The notes under the pieces were generated by a model that saw nothing but the letters and a program-made list of their open reading frames with translations, was not told where the DNA came from and made no database searches. From JANQOZ01 sp045106555 (GTDB taxonomy: Bacteria; Pseudomonadota; Gammaproteobacteria; Xanthomonadales; SZUA-38), in NCBI GenBank assembly GCA_045106555.1, contig JBGCET010000010.1, positions 62,001 to 126,000 of the forward strand: DNA of 64,000 nucleotides, in the 5' to 3' direction. Of this stretch, positions 16,319 through 25,259 are shown one piece after another. How positions within the stretch are numbered: position 1 is the first letter of the stretch; every line of letters starts with the position of its first letter. The position numbers and the translations under genes were made by a program.

Positions 16319-17962
16319 TTAGCTGCCTGCGATAGACCGGCTGGCGCGATGGCCAAACAGTCCAGCGTAGTTTGACAGCACAGAGTTACCAGCTGAATCA
16401 GCCAGCGTACCGTTTTGTACTACGGTGATTTGGAAACCGGTCACCGGCAGACCCAGGTAGGTATCACCGTCGTCTGAAGTGTACGCGTGGTCTCCACGTC
16501 CCAGAGTATCGCTGGTGAAGTTAATCGTCGCCCAACCATTCTCATACGAGGTACCGGCTACGGTAGCTGTAGAGATGTTCTCAGAGTTGGGTGAACCCAG
16601 GATTGACGATGGGCCGGTGTTGTCTTCCTGACCGAAGGTAATAACCTGCGCTTCATAACACAGCTGCGGCGCTTGGGCACGAGCTGGGTCAAACGGCGAG
16701 AAGTTAACCTGACCAGGAGTCTGTCCCGGATCACCTTCCTCACGGTCGGTGAAGGAAATACCGATTTCCTCACATGATGCGCCATCAGCAATCTGCTCAT
16801 CGTTGTAGGTTACGGTGAACGGTGCCAACGCGGGGATTTGATCCACGTAGAAACGCTTGGTCGGGAACGTCATAACCCATTCGGTTGCGCCGTTAAGCAC
16901 AGAATCGATGGCGTATTCGTTATAAATGTTGTTGTGCATGTAGATCGCACTAACCGCATTAATTCGACCAGCATTAGGCACCAGGGTGCCAGAGCCCGGA
17001 GGGCTTTCTACGAGAAGGTTCGCGTCCCAATCAGAGGTAACGATTCGACCGTTGTCAAACACGGTAGATTGAACGATGAAGTTCGAACCAGAGGTTGCAG
17101 CAGTGTTTGCCTGTCTCAGGGTCGGCTCTTCAGATCCTGGCAGAGCGTGCAGCGTTAACGGTGCACCAATGTCGGCCGGGTTAGGATCATAGAACGCAGC
17201 AATAGCGTCAGCGTTGAAGCCAACCTGCGTACCGTTCAGCACGTTGATGATAGAGGCAGAACCGAACAGACCACCTTCTGGGGTGCGAACGTCGGTGTCA
17301 GCTCCACGATCTCCGGTGGCGTTCCAGATTCCACCAGGAACCCAGGCAGCAACCAGCGCGGCACAGTCGAAAGGAATTCCGTCAACGCCGTGGATAGCAG
17401 CTGCTTCCAGATCGGTGTCTTGCAGATCAACGTCTTCGTCAACAATTCCCATCTCGATAACTTCGAAGTGACCTTCGCGAGTACGCTCAGGAGACTGGTC
17501 GGTTACGTCAACGCCAGGAATGGTCTCGTCTTCGTCAAAACGGATAGTTTTGAAGTTAACGTAAGGAATCCCAGCACCCAGGGTGCCGTCATTCTGGGCG
17601 AAGAAAGATGGAACGGTGCACGACCGGTCAGCGGTAGCAACTGCGGCCAAGCCACTGTCGTCGCCTTGAGGATCGGTAACAACACCGGTCCACACGTCGA
17701 ACGGTGACAGGTACAAGTTAAAGTCAAGCACTTCGCGAGAGTTCTTAGAATCTACGAAGCGAACCTTGACAGCCTTCACGTCGTTCGTGGTGTTGACGAC
17801 GGACAGCAGTGTGTCGTTGCCACCATTAACGGTGTAGAACGGGTAGATCAGTACTTCACCCAGCCCGTCAGGATTCAGGTTTACAGCATTGGCGATACCA
17901 GCGAGACCGGCGACACCGCCGATTCCAGCCAGCACGGCATTAGTTAAGGTATTTCTCTTCAT
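16319..17962 (-). CDS. Abundant-type secreted/surface protein of unknown function
   Basis: A 547-residue protein. ATG 17962 is chosen over a GTG three bases earlier because AGGAG (17970-17974) lies seven bases upstream. MKRNTLTNAVLAGIGGVAGLAGIANA is a signal peptide, cleaved after ANA. The mature protein is acidic, rich in N, D, G and T, has only four cysteines and no membrane anchor; near the N-terminus GEVLIYPFYTVNGGNDTLLSVVNTT forms a beta-rich block. I have seen similar proteins only as uncharacterised proteins in gammaproteobacteria. The good ribosome site, own terminator and 157-base upstream spacer point to a highly expressed, independently transcribed gene, possibly a surface-layer or type II-secreted protein. 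Confidence 0.78.
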   Translation of the reverse strand: MKRNTLTNAVLAGIGGVAGLAGIANAVNLNPDGLGEVLIYPFYTVNGGNDTLLSVVNTTNDVKAVKVRFVDSKNSREVLDFNLYLSPFDVWTGVVTDPQGDDSGLAAVATADRSCTVPSFFAQNDGTLGAGIPYVNFKTIRFDEDETIPGVDVTDQSPERTREGHFEVIEMGIVDEDVDLQDTDLEAAAIHGVDGIPFDCAALVAAWVPGGIWNATGDRGADTDVRTPEGGLFGSASIINVLNGTQVGFNADAIAAFYDPNPADIGAPLTLHALPGSEEPTLRQANTAATSGSNFIVQSTVFDNGRIVTSDWDANLLVESPPGSGTLVPNAGRINAVSAIYMHNNIYNEYAIDSVLNGATEWVMTFPTKRFYVDQIPALAPFTVTYNDEQIADGASCEEIGISFTDREEGDPGQTPGQVNFSPFDPARAQAPQLCYEAQVITFGQEDNTGPSSILGSPNSENISTATVAGTSYENGWATINFTSDTLGRGDHAYTSDDGDTYLGLPVTGFQITVVQNGTLADSAGNSVLSNYAGLFGHRASRSIAGS

Positions 17963-18119
17963 CACAACACTCCTAAAGCAAAGTACAGGGCGACTTTGAT
18001 TTCAATTTACAGGCGTAACTTGCCGTTTATTAACTTACTGTAGGCAAGATTGACGCTATGGTACGACAAAGCACCTGGTGGTGCAATCCCTAGCCAGGGG
18101 CCAGAGAAAGCGACGCAAA

Positions 18120-18518
18120 TTACTGTTTTGGTACGTAAAACCAGGTGTTATTTTGCTTGATCCAGTTTTCCGGAACAATTTTTGTGGACTCAAAAACCCG
18201 GGCTCCCGGCACTCTTGGCTGAACTCGGTAGTCGATCTCAACCTTGGCACTGCAGGTATCGGGTTCACAAGGGCCGATCTCGCCTACCCGGACGGCCAGC
18301 CAGGGTATCGTCCGGCTGGACATGGCGCGAACAAAGGTCGCCTCGCTATTGATGCTGCGGTAACCCGGCGAGTAGTACTGATAAGCCGCCGCGTATTCTC
18401 CGACAACCAGCAAGTCCCACTTGGCCGCAATCCGCTGCTCCAGTGTTTCGGGCTGCCCGGGCATTGAGGCGCAGGCCGCCAGGGTGGCAAGTAAAACGAT
18501 GGTCAAAAACGATTTCAC
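18120..18518 (-). CDS. Small outer-membrane lipoprotein next to the secretin gene
   Basis: A 132-residue lipoprotein: signal MKSFLTIVLLATLAAC with lipobox LAAC, cysteine at residue 16, and residue +2 alanine, which favours outer-membrane sorting. The mature part has a WDLLVVGEYAAAYQYYSPGYRS block and later VEIDYRVQ and WFYVPKQ, resembling a small alpha+beta (NTF2-like) fold. Two further cysteines may pair. It starts only 23 bases after gspD, so it is likely the last gene of the type II secretion operon. It is not a recognised GspS or AspS pilotin, but position and lipidation make an accessory role possible. Confidence 0.75.
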   Translation of the reverse strand: MKSFLTIVLLATLAACASMPGQPETLEQRIAAKWDLLVVGEYAAAYQYYSPGYRSINSEATFVRAMSSRTIPWLAVRVGEIGPCEPDTCSAKVEIDYRVQPRVPGARVFESTKIVPENWIKQNNTWFYVPKQ

Positions 18519-18541
18519 GACTCTTTCCTTATTAATGTTGG

Positions 18542-20758
18542 TTATTGGCCAGTAATGTCAGCATCGAATTTCTTCATGCCTTTCATTTGACTGCGGTATT
18601 GCTCACTGACGTCCCGCGCTTCAGCCATGTTGGACACCACGGTGGGTTTGATCACGACCAGCAACTCCCGATTGGTGACATCACGTTTTTTTCGACCAAA
18701 CAACGGACCGACAACCGGTAACCTGTGCAGCACCGGCAATCCCGACTGGCTGGCAGTATCGGTAACCCGAATGAGCCCGCCCAAAACAATAGAATCGCCG
18801 CTTTGCACCGCAATCTCTGTATCCAGCCGAGTTTGGTCCACAGGCACGTTGCCATTGTTCGCCGTCGTTGATTCTGCCGCCGGCGTGCTGACTTCCTGGC
18901 GAATCTCCATGAACACCAGCCCGCCGGGGTTCACCCGGGGAACCACGTTCATGGTGACACCCGTATCCCTGAACTGAACACGAGTTGTCGCCAGATCATT
19001 TCCGGCGCCGGTATTGAAAACGGGTGAGTTGACCGGAATCTGGGTGCCCACGGTGATGTTGGCTTCGCGGTTATTGAGCACCAGCATGGAGGGTGCCGCC
19101 AGCGCGCTGACGTTGGTTTCCGTCTCTAAAATGTCGATCATGGCGCTGACGTCCAAACCGGTGATGCTGTAGTTAAACCCCGAACCGCTTAAGCTTCCCG
19201 CCCGATCCGGACTGGCAGAACCACCTGAATCGAAGATCCCCTTTGGGTCGGTGTTATCAACCGCTGGAGGATTGGTCACGCTGTTTTCAAAAAACCACTG
19301 CACACCGTATTCCAGGCCATCGGTGAGCTGCACCTCGTAGACTTTCACCTCCACCAGCACCTGCAGGGGTTCGGTGTCCAGCTTCTTGATTGCGCTTAGC
19401 ACCGCCTCGTACTGCCCAGGCGTTGCACGGACCAACAGAGAATTTTGCTCCTCCACTGCCGTAATACGAATATCGTCCCCTTCAACCAGCGCCACGCCGC
19501 CATCCCGACCGCTGTTGGCAGCAGGCTGCGACGCGCCACTGCGTTGACTGTCCCTGCGATCGCGACGGGGGTCGTTAATGGAGGAAATTTCGCCGGTTTG
19601 CAGACCCGGAGCAAAGGGATCGTCCGTGCCTCGGCGCCCCTGGGACGACGAGGAGGAAGATCCGCCACCAAACACATCATTCAGGGTATCGGACAGATCC
19701 GTTGCTTTGACGTTTTTCACTTTGTACACATACAACCGGGTGCCCGCCCCCTCAGCACCGCCGCGATCCAGTCGGTCTATCCACTCAGAGGCGGTTTCCA
19801 GATACTTCACCTGAGGGGTAATCACAACGATGGCGTTCAATCGCTCCACCGCGAGAAATCGAAACATTCCCGCCAGCGGCGTGCCGGCGCCTTCGCCAAA
19901 CACACTTTCCAGCTCTGTGACAACGGTGGCCGCTTCCACTCGCTGGATGGTGTAGATACCCACCGACATGCCGGCAAGCCAGTCCACATCAAAAATATCG
20001 ATGGTTTGCTGATAATTGGCAAGTTCCTGGCGGGTGCCGGCAAGCACCAGCAAGCCGCGAGGATTATCCACGGCGACAAACGCCGGGTCCCGTGCATAGG
20101 GCGCAAGCAGCTTTTGCATTTCCACTGGCGCGATGTACTCGAGCGGGAAAACCCTGACCTCATAACCCTTCTGACCGGCGGCAGACGCCGTAGTGGGTAC
20201 CAACTGTCCTTTGATGACGTTGGCCAGCGGCATGACGTTATAACGACCGTCAAAATAGGCCAGTGCTGCGTTGTTCCAGCTGAGCAACATCTCCAGCACC
20301 GCCAACGCCTGCTCTTGTCGGATAGGCTTGGCGGTGGAGAACGTGACCGTACCGCTCACACCCGGAGCAATCACGTAGTTTTCGGCCAGCAGGTCACCCA
20401 GGATAGCCTTCACCACTTCCTGCAACGGCTGACCTTCAAAATTGAAGACAACCTCGCCTTCCTCGTCGGACTCGCTGGGACGACGGGCGGCCGCTTTCTT
20501 GTCAAAAAATTCTCCGGTGCCGTGGAACAATTGAGGACCCGAAGCGCTGGCACCCTCTCCTTCATCGCCTGCCCCGGATTCCGGCGCAGCGGCACTTTCT
20601 CTCAGGTCAGTTTCAGCAGCGCTTACCTCAGCCTCCGTCATGACCGAGCGTGTCTGCTCCTGGATTTTGGTGTCCTGGGCGGCGCAGCCAGCTAGCAGCG
20701 TAAGCGCTGCCAACATTGGCGTCAGGGGCGAAAAAATGCGGGTGGCGTGATTATTCAT
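18542..20758 (-). CDS. gspD: Type II secretion secretin GspD (lipoprotein form)
   Basis: About 738 residues; an ATG at 20767 would add three. The outer-membrane channel of the type II system. N0/N1 domains start near VVFNFEGQPLQEVVKAILGDLL, two KH-like N2/N3 domains follow, one carrying a long Ser/Gly/Arg-rich insert near residue 390-450, and the C-terminal secretin domain includes VPRVNPGG and GLPVLHRLPVVGPLFG. The N-terminus has a lipobox (LTLLAGC), so this secretin may insert as a lipoprotein without needing a classic pilotin. The start overlaps the XpsN-like gene by 8 bases. Confidence 0.95.
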   Translation of the reverse strand: MNNHATRIFSPLTPMLAALTLLAGCAAQDTKIQEQTRSVMTEAEVSAAETDLRESAAAPESGAGDEGEGASASGPQLFHGTGEFFDKKAAARRPSESDEEGEVVFNFEGQPLQEVVKAILGDLLAENYVIAPGVSGTVTFSTAKPIRQEQALAVLEMLLSWNNAALAYFDGRYNVMPLANVIKGQLVPTTASAAGQKGYEVRVFPLEYIAPVEMQKLLAPYARDPAFVAVDNPRGLLVLAGTRQELANYQQTIDIFDVDWLAGMSVGIYTIQRVEAATVVTELESVFGEGAGTPLAGMFRFLAVERLNAIVVITPQVKYLETASEWIDRLDRGGAEGAGTRLYVYKVKNVKATDLSDTLNDVFGGGSSSSSSQGRRGTDDPFAPGLQTGEISSINDPRRDRRDSQRSGASQPAANSGRDGGVALVEGDDIRITAVEEQNSLLVRATPGQYEAVLSAIKKLDTEPLQVLVEVKVYEVQLTDGLEYGVQWFFENSVTNPPAVDNTDPKGIFDSGGSASPDRAGSLSGSGFNYSITGLDVSAMIDILETETNVSALAAPSMLVLNNREANITVGTQIPVNSPVFNTGAGNDLATTRVQFRDTGVTMNVVPRVNPGGLVFMEIRQEVSTPAAESTTANNGNVPVDQTRLDTEIAVQSGDSIVLGGLIRVTDTASQSGLPVLHRLPVVGPLFGRKKRDVTNRELLVVIKPTVVSNMAEARDVSEQYRSQMKGMKKFDADITGQ

Positions 20759-21494
20759 CGTCTTCATCCAAATTGGCCTCGGCGCGACGCCGTTCGGCTT
20801 CTTCCCTGAGTTGTGCCCGTCGTTCGGCGACCCGGCGACGAATCTCTTCGGCCCGTGCAGCGCGATCTGAATCGGTATCTGCGGCAGCGGGTGTGGTAGT
20901 TTCACCAGACTCGTCTTCCTTCTTCTTATTTTGCGTCACCACATTACGCCGAGGCGGCGGTGGCGCGCCCCCTTTCAGCGCTTGGGTAAACGTTTCCAGC
21001 TTGACCTCAGCAGTCCCCTGGGTACCGCCGTTGAACACCAGCCGTCGGGGCTCGATGTCGGTTAAGGTCCAGTTGGCCTGCTCCCCGTCCAGTGCCATCC
21101 CCACTTTCAATCGCAGCGACTCTTTGCTGACGTTATTTCTTACCATGGCCAACTGGGTTGTGGGAGTGATGATGATGCCGGTCACCGCAACATTCAGTTC
21201 TGCAGTCGGCACCAAATCTTCGGGCGGCTTATCCACATCCACTTCATCATCGATGACCCGGGGCCGACGATCGTCGTTGAACAGCGGACGCTGAATAACT
21301 TCCGCGTACGATTCATAGGCTGGCAGCTGAAACTCCTCACTTTCGCCTCCCGCGGCCGCAGCCGGCGTGGCGGCGATCAGCGCCGGCGCCGGTCGAATCC
21401 CCTGGCCTAATCCCATCCACAGACTAACCATGCCTGCACCCAACAGGGCGCACACAGCAAGCAAGACAAGGAAAATGGCGTTGGCGGGTTTCAT
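20751..21494 (-). CDS. GspC-like inner-membrane linker, XpsN type
   Basis: A 247-residue bitopic protein: one membrane segment near residues 7-30, a linker, and a homology-region-like beta domain (about 97-170, LNVAVTGIIITPTTQLAMVRNN) that in GspC links the inner-membrane platform to GspD. In place of the PDZ domain it ends in a proline patch (GGAPPPPRR) and a long charged helix rich in Arg and Glu. Position between gspM and gspD is that of Xanthomonas xpsN. It should recruit the secretin. The assignment rests on position and topology more than on strong motifs. Confidence 0.75.
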   Translation of the reverse strand: MKPANAIFLVLLAVCALLGAGMVSLWMGLGQGIRPAPALIAATPAAAAGGESEEFQLPAYESYAEVIQRPLFNDDRRPRVIDDEVDVDKPPEDLVPTAELNVAVTGIIITPTTQLAMVRNNVSKESLRLKVGMALDGEQANWTLTDIEPRRLVFNGGTQGTAEVKLETFTQALKGGAPPPPRRNVVTQNKKKEDESGETTTPAAADTDSDRAARAEEIRRRVAERRAQLREEAERRRAEANLDEDDE

Positions 21495-21495
21495 G

Positions 21496-22086
21496 TCAGG
21501 ATCTCAAGTAGCCGGAGAGGTCGAATCGCACATCCAGAATCTGCTGTTGAACGGTCTCGCGACCCTGGCGGCGGCGGGTAATCTGGCGGTAAATGCTCAC
21601 GTTGTCCAGAAAAACGTAAGGCGTACCGTTTTCCAGGTGGTAAATAATGTTGCTCAGGTCCTCCACCTCACAGCGCAGACGCACCTTGTTAGTGACCCGT
21701 TCGAACCGCTCCTCTTCCCGCACCCGCATATTTTGGTTGGAGATGACCTGGCACTCTTTCTCACTGCCGTGGGTACGAATCATCTCCTTTAACCGGTTGG
21801 TCAACTCGGCGGACCCCAGGCTGGTGTTCTGCGCCTGCAAGAAGAAGTCGGCCTCGTTTTGCAGCTCGCGCACCTGGCTCAGCTCCCGCTGCAGGACCGG
21901 GCCCTGGTCGAGCAAGCCTTGGAAACGCGCCTGGGACGATTGCAGCTGTTCAATCTGGCCGTTCAGCTCACCTTGGCGATCAAAGTACCAGCGAAAACCC
22001 ACCCAGTAGATCAGGATCAACGTCACCACCAACAGCATCCAGGCCAACGGCTTTTGACGAGACTCATCCGGCAGCAGCTGGGCCAT
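21496..22086 (-). CDS. gspM: Type II secretion protein GspM
   Basis: A 196-residue protein. ATG 22086 (MAQLLPDESRQKPLAW) gives a short cytoplasmic N-terminus, one membrane helix (MLLVVTLILIYWVGF) and a periplasmic part that begins with a coiled-coil stretch and continues as a ferredoxin-like domain. GspM pairs with GspL in the inner-membrane platform. It overlaps gspL by 23 bases and stops one base before the XpsN-like gene. Identified mostly by position and topology, as GspM sequences are poorly conserved. Confidence 0.85.
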   Translation of the reverse strand: MAQLLPDESRQKPLAWMLLVVTLILIYWVGFRWYFDRQGELNGQIEQLQSSQARFQGLLDQGPVLQRELSQVRELQNEADFFLQAQNTSLGSAELTNRLKEMIRTHGSEKECQVISNQNMRVREEERFERVTNKVRLRCEVEDLSNIIYHLENGTPYVFLDNVSIYRQITRRRQGRETVQQQILDVRFDLSGYLRS

Positions 22087-23215
22087 TGTCGCCTCCGTTA
22101 CATTCAACAAATACTTCGATGGTGAAACGCTCTTTGCCCGACTTGGCGTCCGGCGTAAACGCGCCTTTGGGTGCCGGCTCTTTCAAACACGGGTCTTCTC
22201 CCAGCAAGCTGATCAGCGCGGAAGCCTCGGTGGCCTGGCCGGTCAGCTGAATCTTGCCCTGAGTAATCTGCATGCGCTGAATCCACACGTCATCGGGCAT
22301 CGACCGAGTAATCGACTGCAGGACATTCATCACCACTGGATTGGTGGCTTTTCGCTCACCCAGGAAAGACGCCGCTTCCCTGGCCTCAGACAGTTCCGAG
22401 CGAAGCTCAGCCACCGCCTGGGCTTCCACCCGGGCCTCGTTCGTGCGCGCCTGAAAAGACTCAATGGATCGTTGTTTGGTCACCAGGGACTGCCACATCA
22501 GACCGTACAGCAGGGCAATCATCAGCGCCGCCAAGCCCAAATTGATTTTCAGCTGACGACGATCCACCTGGGCTCGATGCTCCCGGGGCAACAGGTTGAC
22601 GCCCATCAGTGCGAGCCCGTCATCGTCAGTTGTTTCAAGCGCTACATCCACCGCGTGTAACGCAACTCCGCGCTCTGCCAGACCTTTCTGCGTTCGCTCC
22701 AGCGTCGCCCGAGGTACCGCAACTAACTCCACCCGCAGCTGTGCGCCCTGACGCTGTACTATCCGATAATCGAAATACACCTGATCGGCTGAGAACGGCG
22801 TATTTTTGTCCATCTCATAGGCCAACACCTGACGCAGGTTTTCCTCCGCGGCTGCGGGGACATTAATCTGATGGACCAGCACCTCTGCCTCATTAACTAG
22901 GTAGCAGGCCTGGGGAGACTCGCCGTCAAAATCGGCCTCCGCGGCTTGCACTGCCTGGCGGGCTACGTCGAAATCATCCTCCAGCCGGAACCGACCAAGC
23001 TCACGAGGCTGACTTGCGTCTGCCGACCCTTCACGCCACAACACCACTTCGTCTTCCACCAGTTTGGTCAGCAGACGGCTGGATCGGGTGTCGAAAAAGC
23101 TGCGCAAACGCGGCGGTAAACTGGCGATCAGTTGCGCCCTCCACCAGTTCAGGAAAGCACCAAGCTGGCGAAACCAGGGTTGACTGCGCAGATTGTGAAT
23201 GATTTTTCCCAGCAT
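22064..23215 (-). CDS. gspL: Type II secretion protein GspL (with PilN-like periplasmic part)
   Basis: A 383-residue platform protein. The cytoplasmic actin-like half (to about 210) binds GspE; the EENLRQVLAYEMDKNTPFSADQVYFDYR block is diagnostic of GspL/PilM-PilN relatives. One membrane helix follows (INLGLAALMIALLYGLMW), then a coiled coil and a periplasmic ferredoxin-like domain with WIQRMQITQGKIQLTGQA, typical of PilN. It overlaps gspM and lies 9 bases after gspK. Confidence 0.9.
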   Translation of the reverse strand: MLGKIIHNLRSQPWFRQLGAFLNWWRAQLIASLPPRLRSFFDTRSSRLLTKLVEDEVVLWREGSADASQPRELGRFRLEDDFDVARQAVQAAEADFDGESPQACYLVNEAEVLVHQINVPAAAEENLRQVLAYEMDKNTPFSADQVYFDYRIVQRQGAQLRVELVAVPRATLERTQKGLAERGVALHAVDVALETTDDDGLALMGVNLLPREHRAQVDRRQLKINLGLAALMIALLYGLMWQSLVTKQRSIESFQARTNEARVEAQAVAELRSELSEAREAASFLGERKATNPVVMNVLQSITRSMPDDVWIQRMQITQGKIQLTGQATEASALISLLGEDPCLKEPAPKGAFTPDAKSGKERFTIEVFVECNGGDNGPAAAG

Positions 23216-23224
23216 TGATGCTGC

Positions 23225-24097
23225 CTATGAATCCTTCCAGCGTACAATTCGAAACGGCCTGCCCTGCACGGCGCCACCGGGGCGAACAGTCGCCTCAAGT
23301 TCAGCCCAGGCGTCATTTTCCAAGGTGGCTTTTACCCGAATACTGTAGGTATAGCTACCGGCTCGTGCCATCGCCTCGGTGCCATCGGGCAGTACCGGCA
23401 GTGGGACCCCAAATTCTTCGATCTGTTCCCGCTGATCGATAAAATCCGTCGCCAGCTCCTCAGTCATACCCTCTATGGTCATCAGCACTTCCCGCGGCGC
23501 GAAGGCTGGATCAGGACGCGCGCGACCGGTAAAGACCGTAATGGCCGGCTCTAGCTTGAGGTAGAGCTCGTAACTAAACCCCATCACTTGCTGTAGCTCT
23601 GTCACGCTGGAAAACGGCCCGTCTTTAGCGCCATAGGGGTAATCGGCCGCCTCATAGTCGTCATCTTCAGCCCCATTGAGCCGCACCAGGTCGTCTGGGT
23701 CACGCCAGTCCAGCACCGCATCAACCAACAACTCAGATTCGTCGACTTCCAGTCCGGCAGACTCGAAAAGCGCACCCAACAGGAGCTCATCCGCGGTGTT
23801 AAGGTCGATCTTGCCGGTTTCATCGGTCACCGAGATGTCGACGGTAGCGCCCTCAAATTCCACCGTGTAGGTGCGCCCGTCCGCAAACCACCGCGATTCG
23901 AGGTCTGGGTTACGCAGCTCAAACACCGCCCGATGCAATCCAGCCTCTGCGGCATACCAGGCTCGAGTGGTATCGAACAGGTGCCTGGCCTGAAGGTTCT
24001 CCGTTCGGGCGACCACCGCAAAACTGCCAATCAGTATGGTCAGCAGCAGACTCAGCCACATGACGATAACCAGGGCGATGCCACGTTGATACTTCAC
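23225..24097 (-). CDS. gspK: Minor pseudopilin GspK
   Basis: A 290-residue pseudopilin starting at GTG 24097, which overlaps gspJ's stop (GTGA). The N-terminus MKYQRGIALVIVMWLSLLL has the short leader ending in RG and the hydrophobic pilin helix; GspK proteins lack the usual Glu5 of the mature chain, as here. The large periplasmic insert contains KIDLNTADELLLGALFESAGL and DAVLDWRDPDD, the classic GspK block. GspK caps the pseudopilus tip with GspI and GspJ. Confidence 0.94.
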   Translation of the reverse strand: MKYQRGIALVIVMWLSLLLTILIGSFAVVARTENLQARHLFDTTRAWYAAEAGLHRAVFELRNPDLESRWFADGRTYTVEFEGATVDISVTDETGKIDLNTADELLLGALFESAGLEVDESELLVDAVLDWRDPDDLVRLNGAEDDDYEAADYPYGAKDGPFSSVTELQQVMGFSYELYLKLEPAITVFTGRARPDPAFAPREVLMTIEGMTEELATDFIDQREQIEEFGVPLPVLPDGTEAMARAGSYTYSIRVKATLENDAWAELEATVRPGGAVQGRPFRIVRWKDS

Positions 24098-24834
24098 AGG
24101 TCAGTGGTCCGTCGAACCGGACGATCGGGATCGCGCACCCGACTGGGCTGGTTGGGGATAATATTGCCGCGGGAGTTGCCGCGCACCGCCGTGCCGTCCA
24201 GCAGCGGGGCAATTTCAAGGGTTGGCCAGCTCAAGCGACTGCCGTTGGTCATCTCAAAATCCAGCCGCACCAGCAACGGCGTGGTGGCCACGTCTTCCCA
24301 CTCATCCAGCCATTGCGTGGGTTCACCTTCTTCGTCAACGGTCAGATACTCAAATCGTCCGCGCTCAATCCCCTCCAGCAGAATGGTGGGTTCAATCTCA
24401 CCATCTTCCAGCGCATCGCCATCTTCAAAGCTACCCAGTAAGCGAAATGCAAACAGCAGCTCTTGGCCCCGCGGTCCGCGTCGAAGAGCAAGCACCTGCT
24501 CATGGGGACCACCGCGGCTCAGGTAACCCGGCATCGGTGCCACAAAACGCATGGTGTCGTCACTGCCTTCAAACAGCACCACGCCCAGCGTATCTTCGTC
24601 ATCCTCTTCACTCTTTAACGCCAGCGGCAACATTCGACTCACCTGATTGCGCACAAATTGCTGCACAATGCGAAGCCGATTGGTTCGGTCCACCAGGTCT
24701 TCACCGCTGGTGACCGCTCGAGTGCCGGCGCGCAAACCCTGATAAGCCAAGGTCATCACCATCGCCATCAGGGTAATGGCCATCAGCAGCTCAATCAGAG
24801 TAAAACCTGCCTGCCTTACCTGAGCCCCGTTCAT
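24094..24834 (-). CDS. gspJ: Minor pseudopilin GspJ
   Basis: A 246-residue protein with prepilin leader MNGAQVRQAG and mature helix FTLIELLMAITLMAMVM, including Glu5. The periplasmic part holds RLRIVQQFVRNQVSRMLPL and the RFEYLTVDEEGEP/PLLVRLDFEM segments typical of GspJ. ATGA overlaps tie it to gspI upstream and gspK downstream. It forms part of the pseudopilus tip. Confidence 0.93.
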   Translation of the reverse strand: MNGAQVRQAGFTLIELLMAITLMAMVMTLAYQGLRAGTRAVTSGEDLVDRTNRLRIVQQFVRNQVSRMLPLALKSEEDDEDTLGVVLFEGSDDTMRFVAPMPGYLSRGGPHEQVLALRRGPRGQELLFAFRLLGSFEDGDALEDGEIEPTILLEGIERGRFEYLTVDEEGEPTQWLDEWEDVATTPLLVRLDFEMTNGSRLSWPTLEIAPLLDGTAVRGNSRGNIIPNQPSRVRDPDRPVRRTTDL

Positions 24835-25259
24835 TGGCCGCGCACCGGAGTTGCTGAGCGCAGGGTTTTAAATACTGCTCGCCGCGGGGTGTCCTCGCCC
24901 CACAGCACGGCCAGTTCCACGTAGTAAAGGTCGACCGGAAATTCCTGCAAATCTGCCGATAGCTGGTCGAGCACCTCATAAGCTTGTATGTCCAGCGTCC
25001 ATCGAAAACGCTCGTCAAACTCCCCTTCCCAGGTTCCCTCTTCAATCGCTGGGTCTATGCCAACGGAGTCCATTCGGGTTTGCGCCCAGAGTGCCGCTTG
25101 AGAATACTCAGAAGAACGCACCACGTTGCGCATGGAAGAGGACATGATTTTAAGCGTGGTGGTAAACAGCAGAGCGAACACAACAAACGCGGCCAAAACC
25201 TCCAGCAGGGTAAACCCCTGTTGGTGAGTGGTGGTTGGCGCAGACCTTGCCGAGCGCAT
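24831..25259 (-). CDS. gspI: Minor pseudopilin GspI
   Basis: A 142-residue pseudopilin: leader ending in QQG, mature FTLLEVLAAFVVFALLF with Glu5. The domain contains YSQAALWAQTRMDSVG and the WTLDIQAYE segment typical of GspI. Start overlaps the gspH stop (TAATG) and the stop overlaps gspJ's start. It nucleates the tip complex with GspJ and GspK in known systems. Confidence 0.93.
   Translation of the reverse strand: MRSARSAPTTTHQQGFTLLEVLAAFVVFALLFTTTLKIMSSSMRNVVRSSEYSQAALWAQTRMDSVGIDPAIEEGTWEGEFDERFRWTLDIQAYEVLDQLSADLQEFPVDLYYVELAVLWGEDTPRRAVFKTLRSATPVRGQ

Noticed and set aside
19445..20695. A 416-codon open frame on the plus strand across gspD
   Set aside because: It lies antisense to the well-supported gspD gene, has no ribosome site or family features, and is rich in His, Arg and Gln as expected of a shadow frame in GC-rich coding DNA.
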